Shown one piece after another: positions 1 through 7,460 of a DNA stretch of 29,586 bases (position 1 is the stretch's first letter; every line of letters begins with the position of its first letter). A program made the translations under genes and the position numbers. The stretch is taken from assembly GCA_023381945.1 (NCBI GenBank), contig JAMCQY010000293.1:1-29586 (forward strand), read 5' to 3'. The notes beneath the pieces are model-generated. The model was not told the DNA's origin, ran no database searches, and saw nothing but the letters and a program-made list of their open reading frames with translations. The DNA is from Deltaproteobacteria bacterium. GTDB lineage: Bacteria; Desulfobacterota; Desulfobaccia; Desulfobaccales; 0-14-0-80-60-11.

Positions 1-1
1 C

Positions 2-232
2 CAGGACGCGGCCAGATTGGGTATAGAGCCCGGCGAAACCATCAAAGTCAGGTCCCGGCGCGGGGAAGTCAAGGTCAAGGCCAAGGTTACCCAGGAAGTG
101 CCGGAAGGCATGGTGTGGATGGCCTTCCATTTCCGGGAGGCCTGCGCCAACTGGCTCACCAACGCGGTATTCGACCCGGTCTCGCAAACCGCGGAATACA
201 AGGCCTGCGCCGTGCGTCTGGAAAAACTCTAA
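2..232 (+). CDS. Formate dehydrogenase-type molybdopterin oxidoreductase, C-terminal end (partial)
   Basis: The reading frame is open from the left edge and stops at 230-232, so only the last 76 residues are present. It reads as the C-terminal molybdopterin dinucleotide-binding beta-barrel of the FDH/nitrate reductase family. Visible family features are the [18 protein letters not shown] stretch, the hydrophobic VWMAFHF strand, ACANWLTN, and [20 protein letters not shown] at the end, which is typical of the soluble FdhA/FdhF-like branch. It differs in sequence from the complete FDH further downstream, so the organism has at least two FDH-type enzymes. The next gene lies about 115 bases away, beyond a stem-loop. 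That this is FDH rather than a related oxidoreductase is inferred from the molybdenum-cofactor neighbours. Confidence 0.8.
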   Translation, partial: QDAARLGIEPGETIKVRSRRGEVKVKAKVTQEVPEGMVWMAFHFREACANWLTNAVFDPVSQTAEYKACAVRLEKL

Positions 233-249
233 TGACCATGGTTACTCGG

Positions 250-297
250 GGCAGGGTAGACCCAGGGACAGGTTTACCCCTGTTTGGATACCCTGCC
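250..297 (+). terminator. Stem-loop after the first FDH gene
   Basis: A 9-bp outer stem (GGCAGGGTA at 250-258, TACCCTGCC at 289-297) encloses a second stem (ACAGG 268-272 with CCTGT 79-83 of the same line, i.e. 279-283). It is followed by a pyrimidine-rich TTCTCTCCTTT rather than a clean U-tract. It sits 17 bases past the stop codon. It could be a weak terminator, an mRNA-stabilising hairpin, or an attenuator between two parts of one FDH/Mo operon. Confidence 0.5.
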
Positions 298-346
298 TTC
301 TCTCTCCTTTACGGAAGATTCTTCCCAAAATTGACATGTGAAGCTC

Positions 347-1972
347 ATGAAAATTGGCGCCCATTCTTTTGATGAATTCCTGCAATTGGTTGAGTCCTTC
401 CATGGCCATGGCGCGCCGGGAGTAATCATCGGCGGGATCATGGTCGAGACGGCCCGGCAGTTGCTGGCGGAGGGGTTGTTCGACGCCATCTGCGAGACCA
501 GGAATTGCCTGCCGGACGCCATTCAGCTTCTCACGCCTTGCACCATCGGCAACGGCTGGCTCAAGGTGGTCAACGTGGGCCGCTTCGCCTTGACCCTTTA
601 CGATAAATACCAGGGTGCAGGCGTGCGCGTCTACCTGGACGCCGCCAAGACCGTGGGCTGGCCGCAGATTAATAACTGGTATCGCAAACTGAAACCCAAA
701 CAGGAGCAGGACCCTGACCGGCTCCTGGAAGAAATTCAGCAGGCCGGGCCGGAGCTCCTGGGATGGCAGCAGGTCCAAATCCGCCCCCAATTTCTCGGCA
801 GACGCAGCCGGGGGCCCATCGGCATTTGTCCGCTTTGCCGGGAAGCTTATCCGGTCCAGGATGGCGCCGCCTGCCGCGCCTGCCAGGGCGGAGTGCCTTA
901 CCTGACCTCGCCTGAGGCCGAGCACCAGGCCGGGCCGGCCCTGAAGGCGTGGCCGGCGGCCGAAGCGGTGGGCCGCCAGGCCCTGCACGACATGACCATG
1001 ATCGTGCCGGGGGTCAGTAAAGGTCCGGCCTTTGACAAGGGCCAGGTAATCGGGGTGGGGGACTTGTGCCGTTTGCAGCAGATGGGGCGCAGGCATCTGT
1101 ATGTCATGGAGGACAGCCAGGTGGGTCCGGAATGGGTGCATGAAGATGAGGCTGCCCTTGCCTTTGCCCGGGGCCTGGCCGGAGATGGGGTCTCCTTTGA
1201 CGAGCGCCCCCGGGAAGGTAAAGTCAATCTGCTCGCCGCCCGGGATGGACTTTTGCAAGTGGACGAAGCCCGCCTGGAAACCTTCAATCTGGCGCCCGGA
1301 GTCATGTGCGCCTGCCGCCAGGGCTACACCCTGCTCAATCAGGGGCGAGTTCTGGGCGCTACCCGGGCTATACCCCTGTTTTTGCCGCGGGGCGATTTTC
1401 ACAAAGCCATGGCTATCCTCAGTGATGGTCCGTTATTCCAGGTCTTGCCGCTGCGCCAGCCCCGGGTCGGCATCCTGGTCACCGGCACCGAGGTTTTTAT
1501 GGGACTGGTGGAGGATAAGTTCATCCCCATCATTTCCGCCAAAGTTGAGCCCTTCGGCGGCCAGGTGCTCAAGTCCCTGATCGTGCCGGATGAACGGCGG
1601 GCCATCAGTGACGGGGTAAAGGAACTTCTGGACTGCGGCATCGACCTCCTGGTGACCACCGCCGGACTGAGCGTGGACCCCGATGACGTCACCCGCCCGG
1701 CCCTGCTGGACGCCGGGGCCCAGGACATGCTTTACGGCGCCCCGATAGTGCCAGGCGCCATGACCCTGCTGGCCCATATCGGCCCGGTTCAGGTCATGGG
1801 GGTGCCGGCCTGCGCCTTGTACTTCAAGACCACCAGCTTCGATCTCTTACTGCCGCGGCTGTTGGCGGGTCTGGCCATCACCCGGCGCGACCTGGCGCGC
1901 CTGGCCAACGGCGCTTTCTGTCTGGACTGCAAGGTTTGCACTTTCCCCCAGAAGTGCCCATTCGGCAAGTAA
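347..1972 (+). CDS. FmdE-domain / molybdopterin-binding fusion protein
   Basis: This protein of about 541 residues is a multi-domain fusion. Residues 1 to about 150 match the FmdE family (named after subunit E of archaeal formylmethanofuran dehydrogenase): [16 protein letters not shown], then CETRNCLPDAIQLLTPC and GRFALTLYDK. Around residues 165-185 lies a zinc-ribbon-like CPLC...CRAC. The centre (HDMTMIVPG onward) resembles the MoeA N-terminal region. Residues from about 380 to 510 form a MoaB/MogA-type molybdopterin-binding fold, with GILVTGTEVF, TTAGLSVDPDDVTRPAL and VPGAMTLLAH. The tail has four cysteines (CLDCKVC...KC). No strong ribosome site is seen; ATG 347 was chosen because family members start MKIG, with GTG 338 as the alternative. 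Its position between FDH genes, a molbindin and fdhD suggests it handles or inserts the Mo/W cofactor of FDH. That role is inferred. Confidence 0.8.
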   Translation: MKIGAHSFDEFLQLVESFHGHGAPGVIIGGIMVETARQLLAEGLFDAICETRNCLPDAIQLLTPCTIGNGWLKVVNVGRFALTLYDKYQGAGVRVYLDAAKTVGWPQINNWYRKLKPKQEQDPDRLLEEIQQAGPELLGWQQVQIRPQFLGRRSRGPIGICPLCREAYPVQDGAACRACQGGVPYLTSPEAEHQAGPALKAWPAAEAVGRQALHDMTMIVPGVSKGPAFDKGQVIGVGDLCRLQQMGRRHLYVMEDSQVGPEWVHEDEAALAFARGLAGDGVSFDERPREGKVNLLAARDGLLQVDEARLETFNLAPGVMCACRQGYTLLNQGRVLGATRAIPLFLPRGDFHKAMAILSDGPLFQVLPLRQPRVGILVTGTEVFMGLVEDKFIPIISAKVEPFGGQVLKSLIVPDERRAISDGVKELLDCGIDLLVTTAGLSVDPDDVTRPALLDAGAQDMLYGAPIVPGAMTLLAHIGPVQVMGVPACALYFKTTSFDLLLPRLLAGLAITRRDLARLANGAFCLDCKVCTFPQKCPFGK

Positions 1973-1998
1973 ATCGGCGCCGCAGGATGGAGAAGCCG

Positions 1999-2211
1999 AT
2001 GAAGTTGACCACAGAGGATACCTTGAGCGGGACGGTGGTGGAGATCAATTTGGGCCTAAATATGACCGAGGTCAGGGTGGACCTCGGCGGCGACGAGATC
2101 ATCACCGTGATGCTCACTGACCAGGCCTTGGAAGAGTTGGACGTTAAAGTGGGGGACGAAATGGAGTTTCTTATAAACACTGGGGTCCCGGCCGCCAGAA
2201 CTTGGCACTAA
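1999..2211 (+). CDS. TOBE-domain molybdenum-binding protein (molbindin-like)
   Basis: The protein has 70 residues and consists of one TOBE/Mop-type domain: LSGTVVEINLGLNMTEVRVDLGG, then ITVMLTDQALEELDVKVGDEMEFLI. Such small proteins bind molybdate or tungstate oxyanions, or take part in cofactor delivery, in the cytoplasm. ATG 1999 is preferred over ATG 1987 because GGAG at 1989-1992 is correctly spaced for it. The gene follows the FmdE/MPT fusion by 26 bases and its end overlaps a possible TTG start of fdhD, so the three are probably one transcript. Whether it stores the oxyanion or senses it cannot be told from sequence. Confidence 0.8.
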   Translation: MKLTTEDTLSGTVVEINLGLNMTEVRVDLGGDEIITVMLTDQALEELDVKVGDEMEFLINTGVPAARTWH

Positions 2212-2234
2212 GAAGCAAAACTGGTTATTACCCG

Positions 2235-3086
2235 ATGAACGAGCCGGTAAATGAATTTCCCGTCTTACGCTATCGAGAAGGGCGACTTGATCTGTCGCCG
2301 GATAAAGTAGCCGTGGAAGAACCCCTGGAGATCCGATTGCGTGGGGAACCCTTTCAGGTGTTGATGCGCCTGCCGGGATGGGAAAAGGAACTGGCCCTAG
2401 GCTTTCTCCATACCGAAGGAAATGTCCTGGACCTGGCTGACGTCCTCGGCATGCATTTCTGCGGCACTGCCACCGACCCCCTCCTGCCTCCCAACGTGGT
2501 GGATGTGCAATTATCGGAAGCCGCCTGGGAACGACGGGGTCGTCGCCATCTGGAGGTAGCCTATTCCAGCTGTGGGCTTTGTGCGAAGGAGGCCATAGGT
2601 GAGATCTCACGAAAGGCGGCGCCGCTAAAGAGTACTCTCGCCATTACTGCCTCCGGCCTCTTGGACCTTATGGGACGGATGTACCAGGAGCAGATTGTAT
2701 TCCAGGAAACCGGCGGTACCCATGGCGTGGCCCTGGCGGCTCCAGACGGGTCTTTTTTCCTTATGGCCGAGGACGTGGGGCGCCATAACGCCATGGATAA
2801 GGTCATCGGCCGCGCTTTATTCCAGAGGTGTGACCTTTCCCGGACCGTAGCCCTGCTTAGCGGCCGTATCAGCTTCGAGATGGCCTTAAAGGCCATCCGC
2901 GCCGGCATCCCCATTCTGGCCGCTGTTTCGGCGCCAACTTCCATGGCCCTAACCCTGGCCCAGGAATTCAATCTCACCCTGGTGGGCTTCGCCCGTGAGC
3001 CCCGCCTTAATATCTATACCCACCCTCACCGCCTTCAGGAGCCTGATAAAAGTAAAACATTTTATGGACCGACGTTCCGGGTTTAG
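2235..3086 (+). CDS. fdhD: Formate dehydrogenase accessory sulfurtransferase FdhD
   Basis: FdhD passes sulfur from a cysteine desulfurase to the bis-MGD cofactor, which activates formate dehydrogenases in the cytoplasm. The 283-residue sequence has the full family pattern: ELALGFLHTEG, the mobile-loop pair SSCGLC (Cys113 and Cys116 from this start), MAEDVGRHNAMDKVIG, SGRISFEMALKA and APTSMALTLAQ. ATG 2235 gives a normal family length. A TTG at 2202 in the same frame would add 11 residues and overlap the upstream gene; neither start has a strong ribosome site. It lies 113 bases upstream of the complete selenocysteine FDH, its expected client. Confidence 0.95.
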   Translation: MNEPVNEFPVLRYREGRLDLSPDKVAVEEPLEIRLRGEPFQVLMRLPGWEKELALGFLHTEGNVLDLADVLGMHFCGTATDPLLPPNVVDVQLSEAAWERRGRRHLEVAYSSCGLCAKEAIGEISRKAAPLKSTLAITASGLLDLMGRMYQEQIVFQETGGTHGVALAAPDGSFFLMAEDVGRHNAMDKVIGRALFQRCDLSRTVALLSGRISFEMALKAIRAGIPILAAVSAPTSMALTLAQEFNLTLVGFAREPRLNIYTHPHRLQEPDKSKTFYGPTFRV

Positions 3087-3101
3087 ATGAAAAGAGATGT
3101 C

Positions 3102-3127
3102 AAGGAGGTGAAGAAGTTATGACATAG
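3102..3127 (+). other. Strong Shine-Dalgarno followed by a two-codon ORF (ATG-ACA-TAG)
   Basis: AAGGAGG at 3102-3108 is a near-perfect ribosome binding site followed 10 bases later by ATG at 3119. The ATG is followed by one threonine codon and TAG. It lies between the fdhD stop and the FDH gene, which has its own ribosome site (AAAGGGGGG just before 3200). It may be a minigene or leader, or the scar of a lost small gene. Function unknown. Confidence 0.35.
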
Positions 3128-3199
3128 GCATTATTAATACTTATCCAGTCGGGACGGTCTTTCTGCAATATTTCTTATTTCCCCAAAGGGGGGTAAACC

Positions 3200-6100
3200 A
3201 TGGGTATCACTCGAAGAACTTTCATTAAGGGTTTGGGGAGCGGGATAACGGCGCTGGCCTTGTCCAAGGTGATTTTGCCGCGGACCGGCTGGGCCGGGCA
3301 TCCCATCAAGACCAAGGACGCAAAGGCAACCACCTCCATCTGTTCCTTCTGTGCGGCAGGTTGCGGCCTGATCGCCCACACCAAAGGGGGCAAGTTGGTG
3401 AACTTGGAAGGCGACCCCGACCACCCCATTAACCAGGGGTCGCTTTGTAGCAAAGGCCAGGCTTTACGGGAGATCGTTCTCAGCCCCAGGCGCCTTAAGA
3501 CCGTGCATTACCGGGCCCCAGGATCTGATCATTGGGAAGAGAAGCCCCTGGAGTGGGCCATGCAGACCCTGGCGCAACGTCTCAAGTCCACTCGTGATGC
3601 CAACTTCATCACCAAGAATTCGGCCGGACTGACGGTGAACCGCAACGAGGCCATGGCCGCCATCGGCGGCTCGCAGTTTACCAACGAAGAGTGCTATCTC
3701 CTTGCCAAGCTTAACCGGGCCCTGGGAATAGTCTACATGGACCAGCAGGCCGGCCTTTGACATGCCCCCACCGTGGCCTCGTTGGGGCCCACTTTCGGCC
3801 GGGGAGCCATGACCAATCATTGGAACGACCTGGCTAACAGCGATTGCCTCCTGATCGCCGGCTGCAATCCCGCCGAGAATCATCCCATCAGTTACAAATG
3901 GATCACCAAGGCGCAGGAGAAAGGGGGCAAAGTCATCGTCGTTGACCCCCGGTTCACCCGGTCCGCGGCCAAGGCCGATCTGTTCGTGCGCCTCAGGCCC
4001 GGCGCCAATATCGCCCTGTTCGGGGGCATCATCAATTACGTATTGGAAAATAATCTTTTTCATCGGGACTATGTGCTCCTGTACACCAATGCCGCCTTTG
4101 TGGTGAACAAAAACTTCGATTTTCACGACGGCCTCTTTTCCGGCTACCTGGCCGACAAGCGGGCTTATAACCCGGAAACCTGGGACTATGAGCTGGACGA
4201 CCAGAAAAACCCGGTCACCGATCCCACCTTAAATCATCCGCGGTGCGTCTTTCAGCTCATGAAAAAGCATTTTGGTCGTTACACCATGGAGATGGTGGAG
4301 GCCACCACCGGGGTCCCCCGAGACCAGTTTCTGAAATTAGCCGCCCTCTACGGCGCCACCGGGCAGCCGGGCCGCTCCGGCAGCATCCTTTACGCCCTGG
4401 GGGCCACCGAGCACACCACCGGCGTGCAGAACATCCGGAGTTACTCCATCCTGCAAATCTTGCTAGGGAATATGGGAATACCGGGTGGCGGCATCAATGC
4501 CCTCCGGGGAGTGAACAACGTGCAGGGCTCCACGGACATGGCCCTGCTGCCCCATATCGTTCCCGGCTATATGGCTATCCCCAGGGAAGCGCATCATCCC
4601 ACCCTCAAGGATTACCTGGACAAAGAGACGCCCAAGGCCAGCTTCTGGATCAACAAGCCCAAGTTTTTCGTCAGTCTCCTCAAGGCCTTTTGGGGAGACG
4701 CAGCCCAGAAAGAAAACGACTTCGCTTACGATTATCTACCCAAAGTGGGCCCAGGTTTCCAGAACGCCGGCTATGGCTGGATGTCCATGTTTGAAAACAT
4801 GGCTGCCGACGGCGGCATCAAAGGCCTGCTGGTCTGGGGCATGAACCCGGCGGTGAGTTCCAACAACCTGAACCAGACTTATGCCGCCCTGGGTAAGCTG
4901 GAGTGGCTGGTGAATTTCGACCTCTTCGAAAGCGATACCGCCGCCTTCTGGAAGCGCCCGGGCGCCAACCCCAAGGACGTCAAGACCGAGGTCTTTCTTT
5001 TCCCCGCGGCCCATTCCCTGGAGAAGGAAGGGAGCACCAGCAACAGCGGCCGGTGGCTGCAATGGGGCTACCAGGCGGTCAAGCCCCAAGGTGATGGCCA
5101 GAGTATTCTTTGGTATGCCAATCACCTGGCCCTAGAACTGAAAAAGCTTTATCAGGATGATGCCAAGGCCGTTTGTCCGCAGCCCATTGTGAAGTTGAAT
5201 TGGAACTATGGCACGGAACCGAACGTTCATCTGGTGGCCAAGGAAATCAACGGCTGCACGGTAGCCGACAAAAAGCAGGTGGCTAATTTCCTGTCTCTCA
5301 AGGATGACGGCACGACCGCCTGCGGCAACTGGATTTATTCCGGCAGCTATCCCGGGCCGGACAAAAAGGATAATCAGATGACCCGCCGGGATAAGAAGGA
5401 CCCCAGCGGCCTGGGCCTGTATCCTGGCTGGTCCTGGTGCTGGCCGGTGAACCGGCGCATCATTTACAACCGCTGCTCGGCGGACGCCAACGGCCAACCT
5501 TGGAGTAAGGACAAGAACCTGGTACGGTGGGATCCGGTGGGCAAAAAATGGCTCCGCCATGACGTTCCCGACTTCAAGTGGATCGACCCGGCCACCAAGG
5601 CGGAGGTGCCCCCCGAGGAGTCGGCCAAGGCCCCTTTCATCATGCTCCCGGAAGGCAAGGCACGTTTTTTTGTGCCCAAGGGATTCGTCAAAGAGGGACC
5701 GTTCCCGGAACATTACGAGGCCCTGGAAGGGGCTTTTGCCAACCTTTTCTCCAAGCAGCAGTCCAGTCCGGTGATAAAGATCTGGAAATCCGCTCTGGAC
5801 CAGGTGGCGGCGTTGCATGATCCAAAGTTTCCCATCCTCGCCACCACCTTCCGGGTCACCGAACACTGGGATACCGGCTCCATGACCCGTAATCTCACCT
5901 GGCAGGCGGAGATGTTTCCGGAGATGTTTGTGGAGATGAGCCCCAGTCTGGCCAAGGCCAAAGGGATCAAGGCCGGCGATTGGGTCAAGGTGGCCAGCAT
6001 CCGGGGAGAAGTCCTGGCTCGGGCCAATGTCACGCACCGGGTGGCCCCCTTCACCTGCGGCCAACCCGGCCGGCAGAACCAGGTTGAGATGGTGGCCCTG

Positions 6101-6250
6101 CCCTGGCACTTCGGTTACCTCGGCTATGCCACCGGCGGGCCGGATAACCGGAAGAATTACGCGGCCAATCAACTCACCCCCATGGTGGGGGATGCCAACA
6201 CCCAGACCCCGGAATACAAGGTGTTTATGGTGAATATCGTGAAGGCCTGA
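3200..6250 (+). CDS. fdnG: Selenocysteine formate dehydrogenase, catalytic alpha subunit, Tat-exported
   Basis: The enzyme oxidises formate to CO2 at a bis-MGD Mo or W centre. Translation runs through an in-frame TGA at 3758-3760, giving 1016 residues, as in FdnG-type enzymes. The N-terminus has a twin-arginine signal (RRTFIKG, residues 5-11) and a hydrophobic stretch, so it should act outside the cytoplasmic membrane. Cys48, Cys51, Cys55 and Cys83 ligate a [4Fe-4S] cluster. Codon 187 is the UGA, followed by HAPTVASLGPTFGRGAMTNHW, the classic Sec-His active site. NNVQGSTDM and the C-terminal barrel (TRNLTWQAEMFPEMFVEMSP onward) complete the fold. No FeS beta subunit or cytochrome follows; a terminator does, so partners must be encoded elsewhere. 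Gene finders will split it at the UGA. Confidence 0.93.
3758..3800 (+). promoter_or_regulatory. UGA selenocysteine codon and candidate SECIS hairpin
   Basis: The UGA at 3758-3760 falls exactly where FDH families carry Sec or Cys. Immediately downstream, TGG at 3774-3776 can pair with CCA at 3789-3791, and CC at 3777-3778 with GG at 3786-3787, leaving C3788 bulged and a seven-base loop (TCGTTGG) with GU at 3781-3782. Bacterial SECIS hairpins that bind SelB have a short stem, a bulged base and a loop GU at about this distance from the UGA. The fold is by eye only. selA, selB, selC and selD are not in the window. Confidence 0.7.
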
Positions 6251-6270
6251 GGGTTCCCCCGCAAAGAAAA

Positions 6271-6321
6271 AATGGCAGATAAAGTCGGGCGTAAGCTCCG
6301 GCTTCATCTGCCATTCTTTTT
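6271..6321 (+). terminator. Rho-independent terminator of the FDH transcript
   Basis: AATGGCAGAT (6271-6280) pairs with ATCTGCCATT (6306-6315). The stem continues inward with AAGTCGG pairing to CCGGCTT after one mismatch, and CTTTTT follows directly. It begins 20 bases after the FDH stop codon, so the FDH alpha gene ends its transcription unit. Confidence 0.9.
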
Positions 6322-6490
6322 GGGCCGCCCAGGGGGTTTCGGAGAGGCTGGGAACCGGATCATGGTGCGAGAATATATGGCCAACAAATCGCTCTGTTTG
6401 CCTCACCATTCACCTTTGCCAGGTGGGTGGTTGAATCTTCCCATGAGCTGCTCTTCCTGCGGGATGGCAAAATTGTGCCGCTCGCCCCCC

Positions 6491-6754
6491 ATGGCCAAGC
6501 AGAATAATCCGCTATTTTTTCTTGCCCTGCAAAATATCGTAGACCCGACTCATCGCCGCGGACATATTGGGAAAACCGATGGTGCTGGTGAGCAGGATCA
6601 GCTCTTAATTTATCTCCCCGACAAAGATAGATTTCGCCAGGTAGCCGCTCTGCTGACGTCGGCTCAGAAACTATGGTGGACCGAAGACTTGGCGGCCGAA
6701 GAGAACTTGGTCCGAGAGCGATGGGCTCGGCTGCGCAGGGAGTATCATGTCTGA
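6491..6754 (+). CDS. Small hypothetical protein upstream of a broken nucleotidyltransferase
   Basis: An 87-residue frame ends RQVAALLTSAQKLWWTEDLAAEENLVRERWARLRREYHV, which has the composition of a real protein; the part before about residue 30 does not. Its stop overlaps the ATG of the next frame by eight bases, the coupling expected of a two-gene module. The start ATG 6491 is uncertain and the 5' part may be lost. I do not recognise the family. It is likely the partner of the nucleotidyltransferase that follows and may itself be a remnant. Confidence 0.35.
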   Translation: MAKQNNPLFFLALQNIVDPTHRRGHIGKTDGAGEQDQLLIYLPDKDRFRQVAALLTSAQKLWWTEDLAAEENLVRERWARLRREYHV

Positions 6755-7083
6755 GCCGGGTTACCTGACACCACTGCTGGCGGTTTTGCGCGACCTGGCA
6801 GTCTGGCTTCAGGCTGGGAAAGTTTCGGGAGCTCTTCGAGAAAGAGGCCGTAGCCCGGTCCACCTGGGTGGAACTCGGCGGCGTCCGCCTGCCTCTGCCG
6901 CTGCCGGAGCATCTGATTGTCATGAAGGCAGTGGCACACCGTCCCCAGGATCTTGCCGACATTGAGGCCATACTTGCGGCTCACCCGAAGATTAATGTGC
7001 GGCGGGTGAGGCGCTGGGTGAGGGAGTTTGCTGCAGCCCTGGAGATGCCGGAAATCCTTACCGACCTTGAAGCTCTGTTATAG
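6747..7083 (+). pseudogene. Nucleotidyltransferase-like protein, internally deleted and frameshifted
   Basis: The start MSEPGYLTPLLAVLRDLA lies in one frame. From about 6800 the next frame reads SGFRLGKFRELFEKEAVARS, then VELGGVRLPLPLPEHLIVMKAVAHRPQD and HPKINVRRVRRWVREFAAALEMPEI, typical of the C-terminal half of nucleotidyltransferase proteins often found in toxin-antitoxin-like pairs. The central catalytic region with the GS...D-x-D motif is absent, so an internal deletion as well as a frame change has occurred. The TAG stop at 7081-7083 is supplied by the MITE that starts at 7079. The product should be inactive. Confidence 0.6.
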
Positions 7084-7205
7084 CGATTGCCAAAAATAAT
7101 TTCTTGTAGGGGCGCACCCGCGTGTGCGCCCTCCTGCGGGCGGACACATGGGTCCGCCCCTACAATCCATCGGGTTATCGGAAAAAACTTTTGGCAAACG
7201 CTATA
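7079..7205. mobile_element. 127-bp MITE, copy 1
   Basis: The element has 17-bp terminal inverted repeats, TATAGCGATTGCCAAAA at the left and TTTTGGCAAACGCTATA at the right, with one mismatch. Both ends carry TATA, which fits TA target duplication of the IS630/Tc1-mariner type (inference). The interior is an imperfect palindrome opening GTAGGGGCGCAC and closing GTCCGCCCCTAC. A second copy, differing at a few positions, lies at 27197-27322. It has no ORF and would need a transposase from elsewhere. Confidence 0.85.
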
Positions 7206-7419
7206 GCTCAACGCCGCAAGCGCAGGTGACTCGCTCCCTTGAGTGGCACTGAAAAGAATTTTGCAGGAATGAACTGGATATGGAAGTTTTTGGTTCTGGG
7301 ATAACTGTCAGGTTATAGCAGTCATTCATGAGCCCATGGCTCACCCGGAACCATGAAAAGTTTCAAGTATGCTACTCTGTCGATAGCCTGACGGAGGCGG
7401 GAGGTCGTCGTATCACTGT

Positions 7420-7449
7420 GATGCCAGAACCAGGGATGCCAGAACCAGG
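7420..7449. repeat. 15-bp tandem repeat, two units
   Basis: GATGCCAGAACCAGG occurs twice back to back (7420-7434 and 7435-7449) in the non-coding gap between the MITE and the end of the corrinoid operon. No gene or terminator was recognised in 7206-7460. Confidence 0.8.
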
Positions 7450-7460
7450 CCAAGAACCCC

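Noticed and set aside
242..1402. Long minus-strand frame of 386 codons
   Set aside because: It is the antisense shadow of the FmdE/molybdopterin-binding gene; the translation lacks domain features and the plus frame has clear motifs.
3758..3760. TGA as a true stop making FDH a pseudogene
   Set aside because: The codon sits exactly at the Sec/Cys active-site position, the flanking residues are the conserved FDH sequence, and a hairpin follows. Selenocysteine is the better reading.
5132..6409. Minus-strand frame of 425 codons
   Set aside because: Antisense shadow of the FDH gene caused by high GC content; no ribosome site and no recognisable domain.
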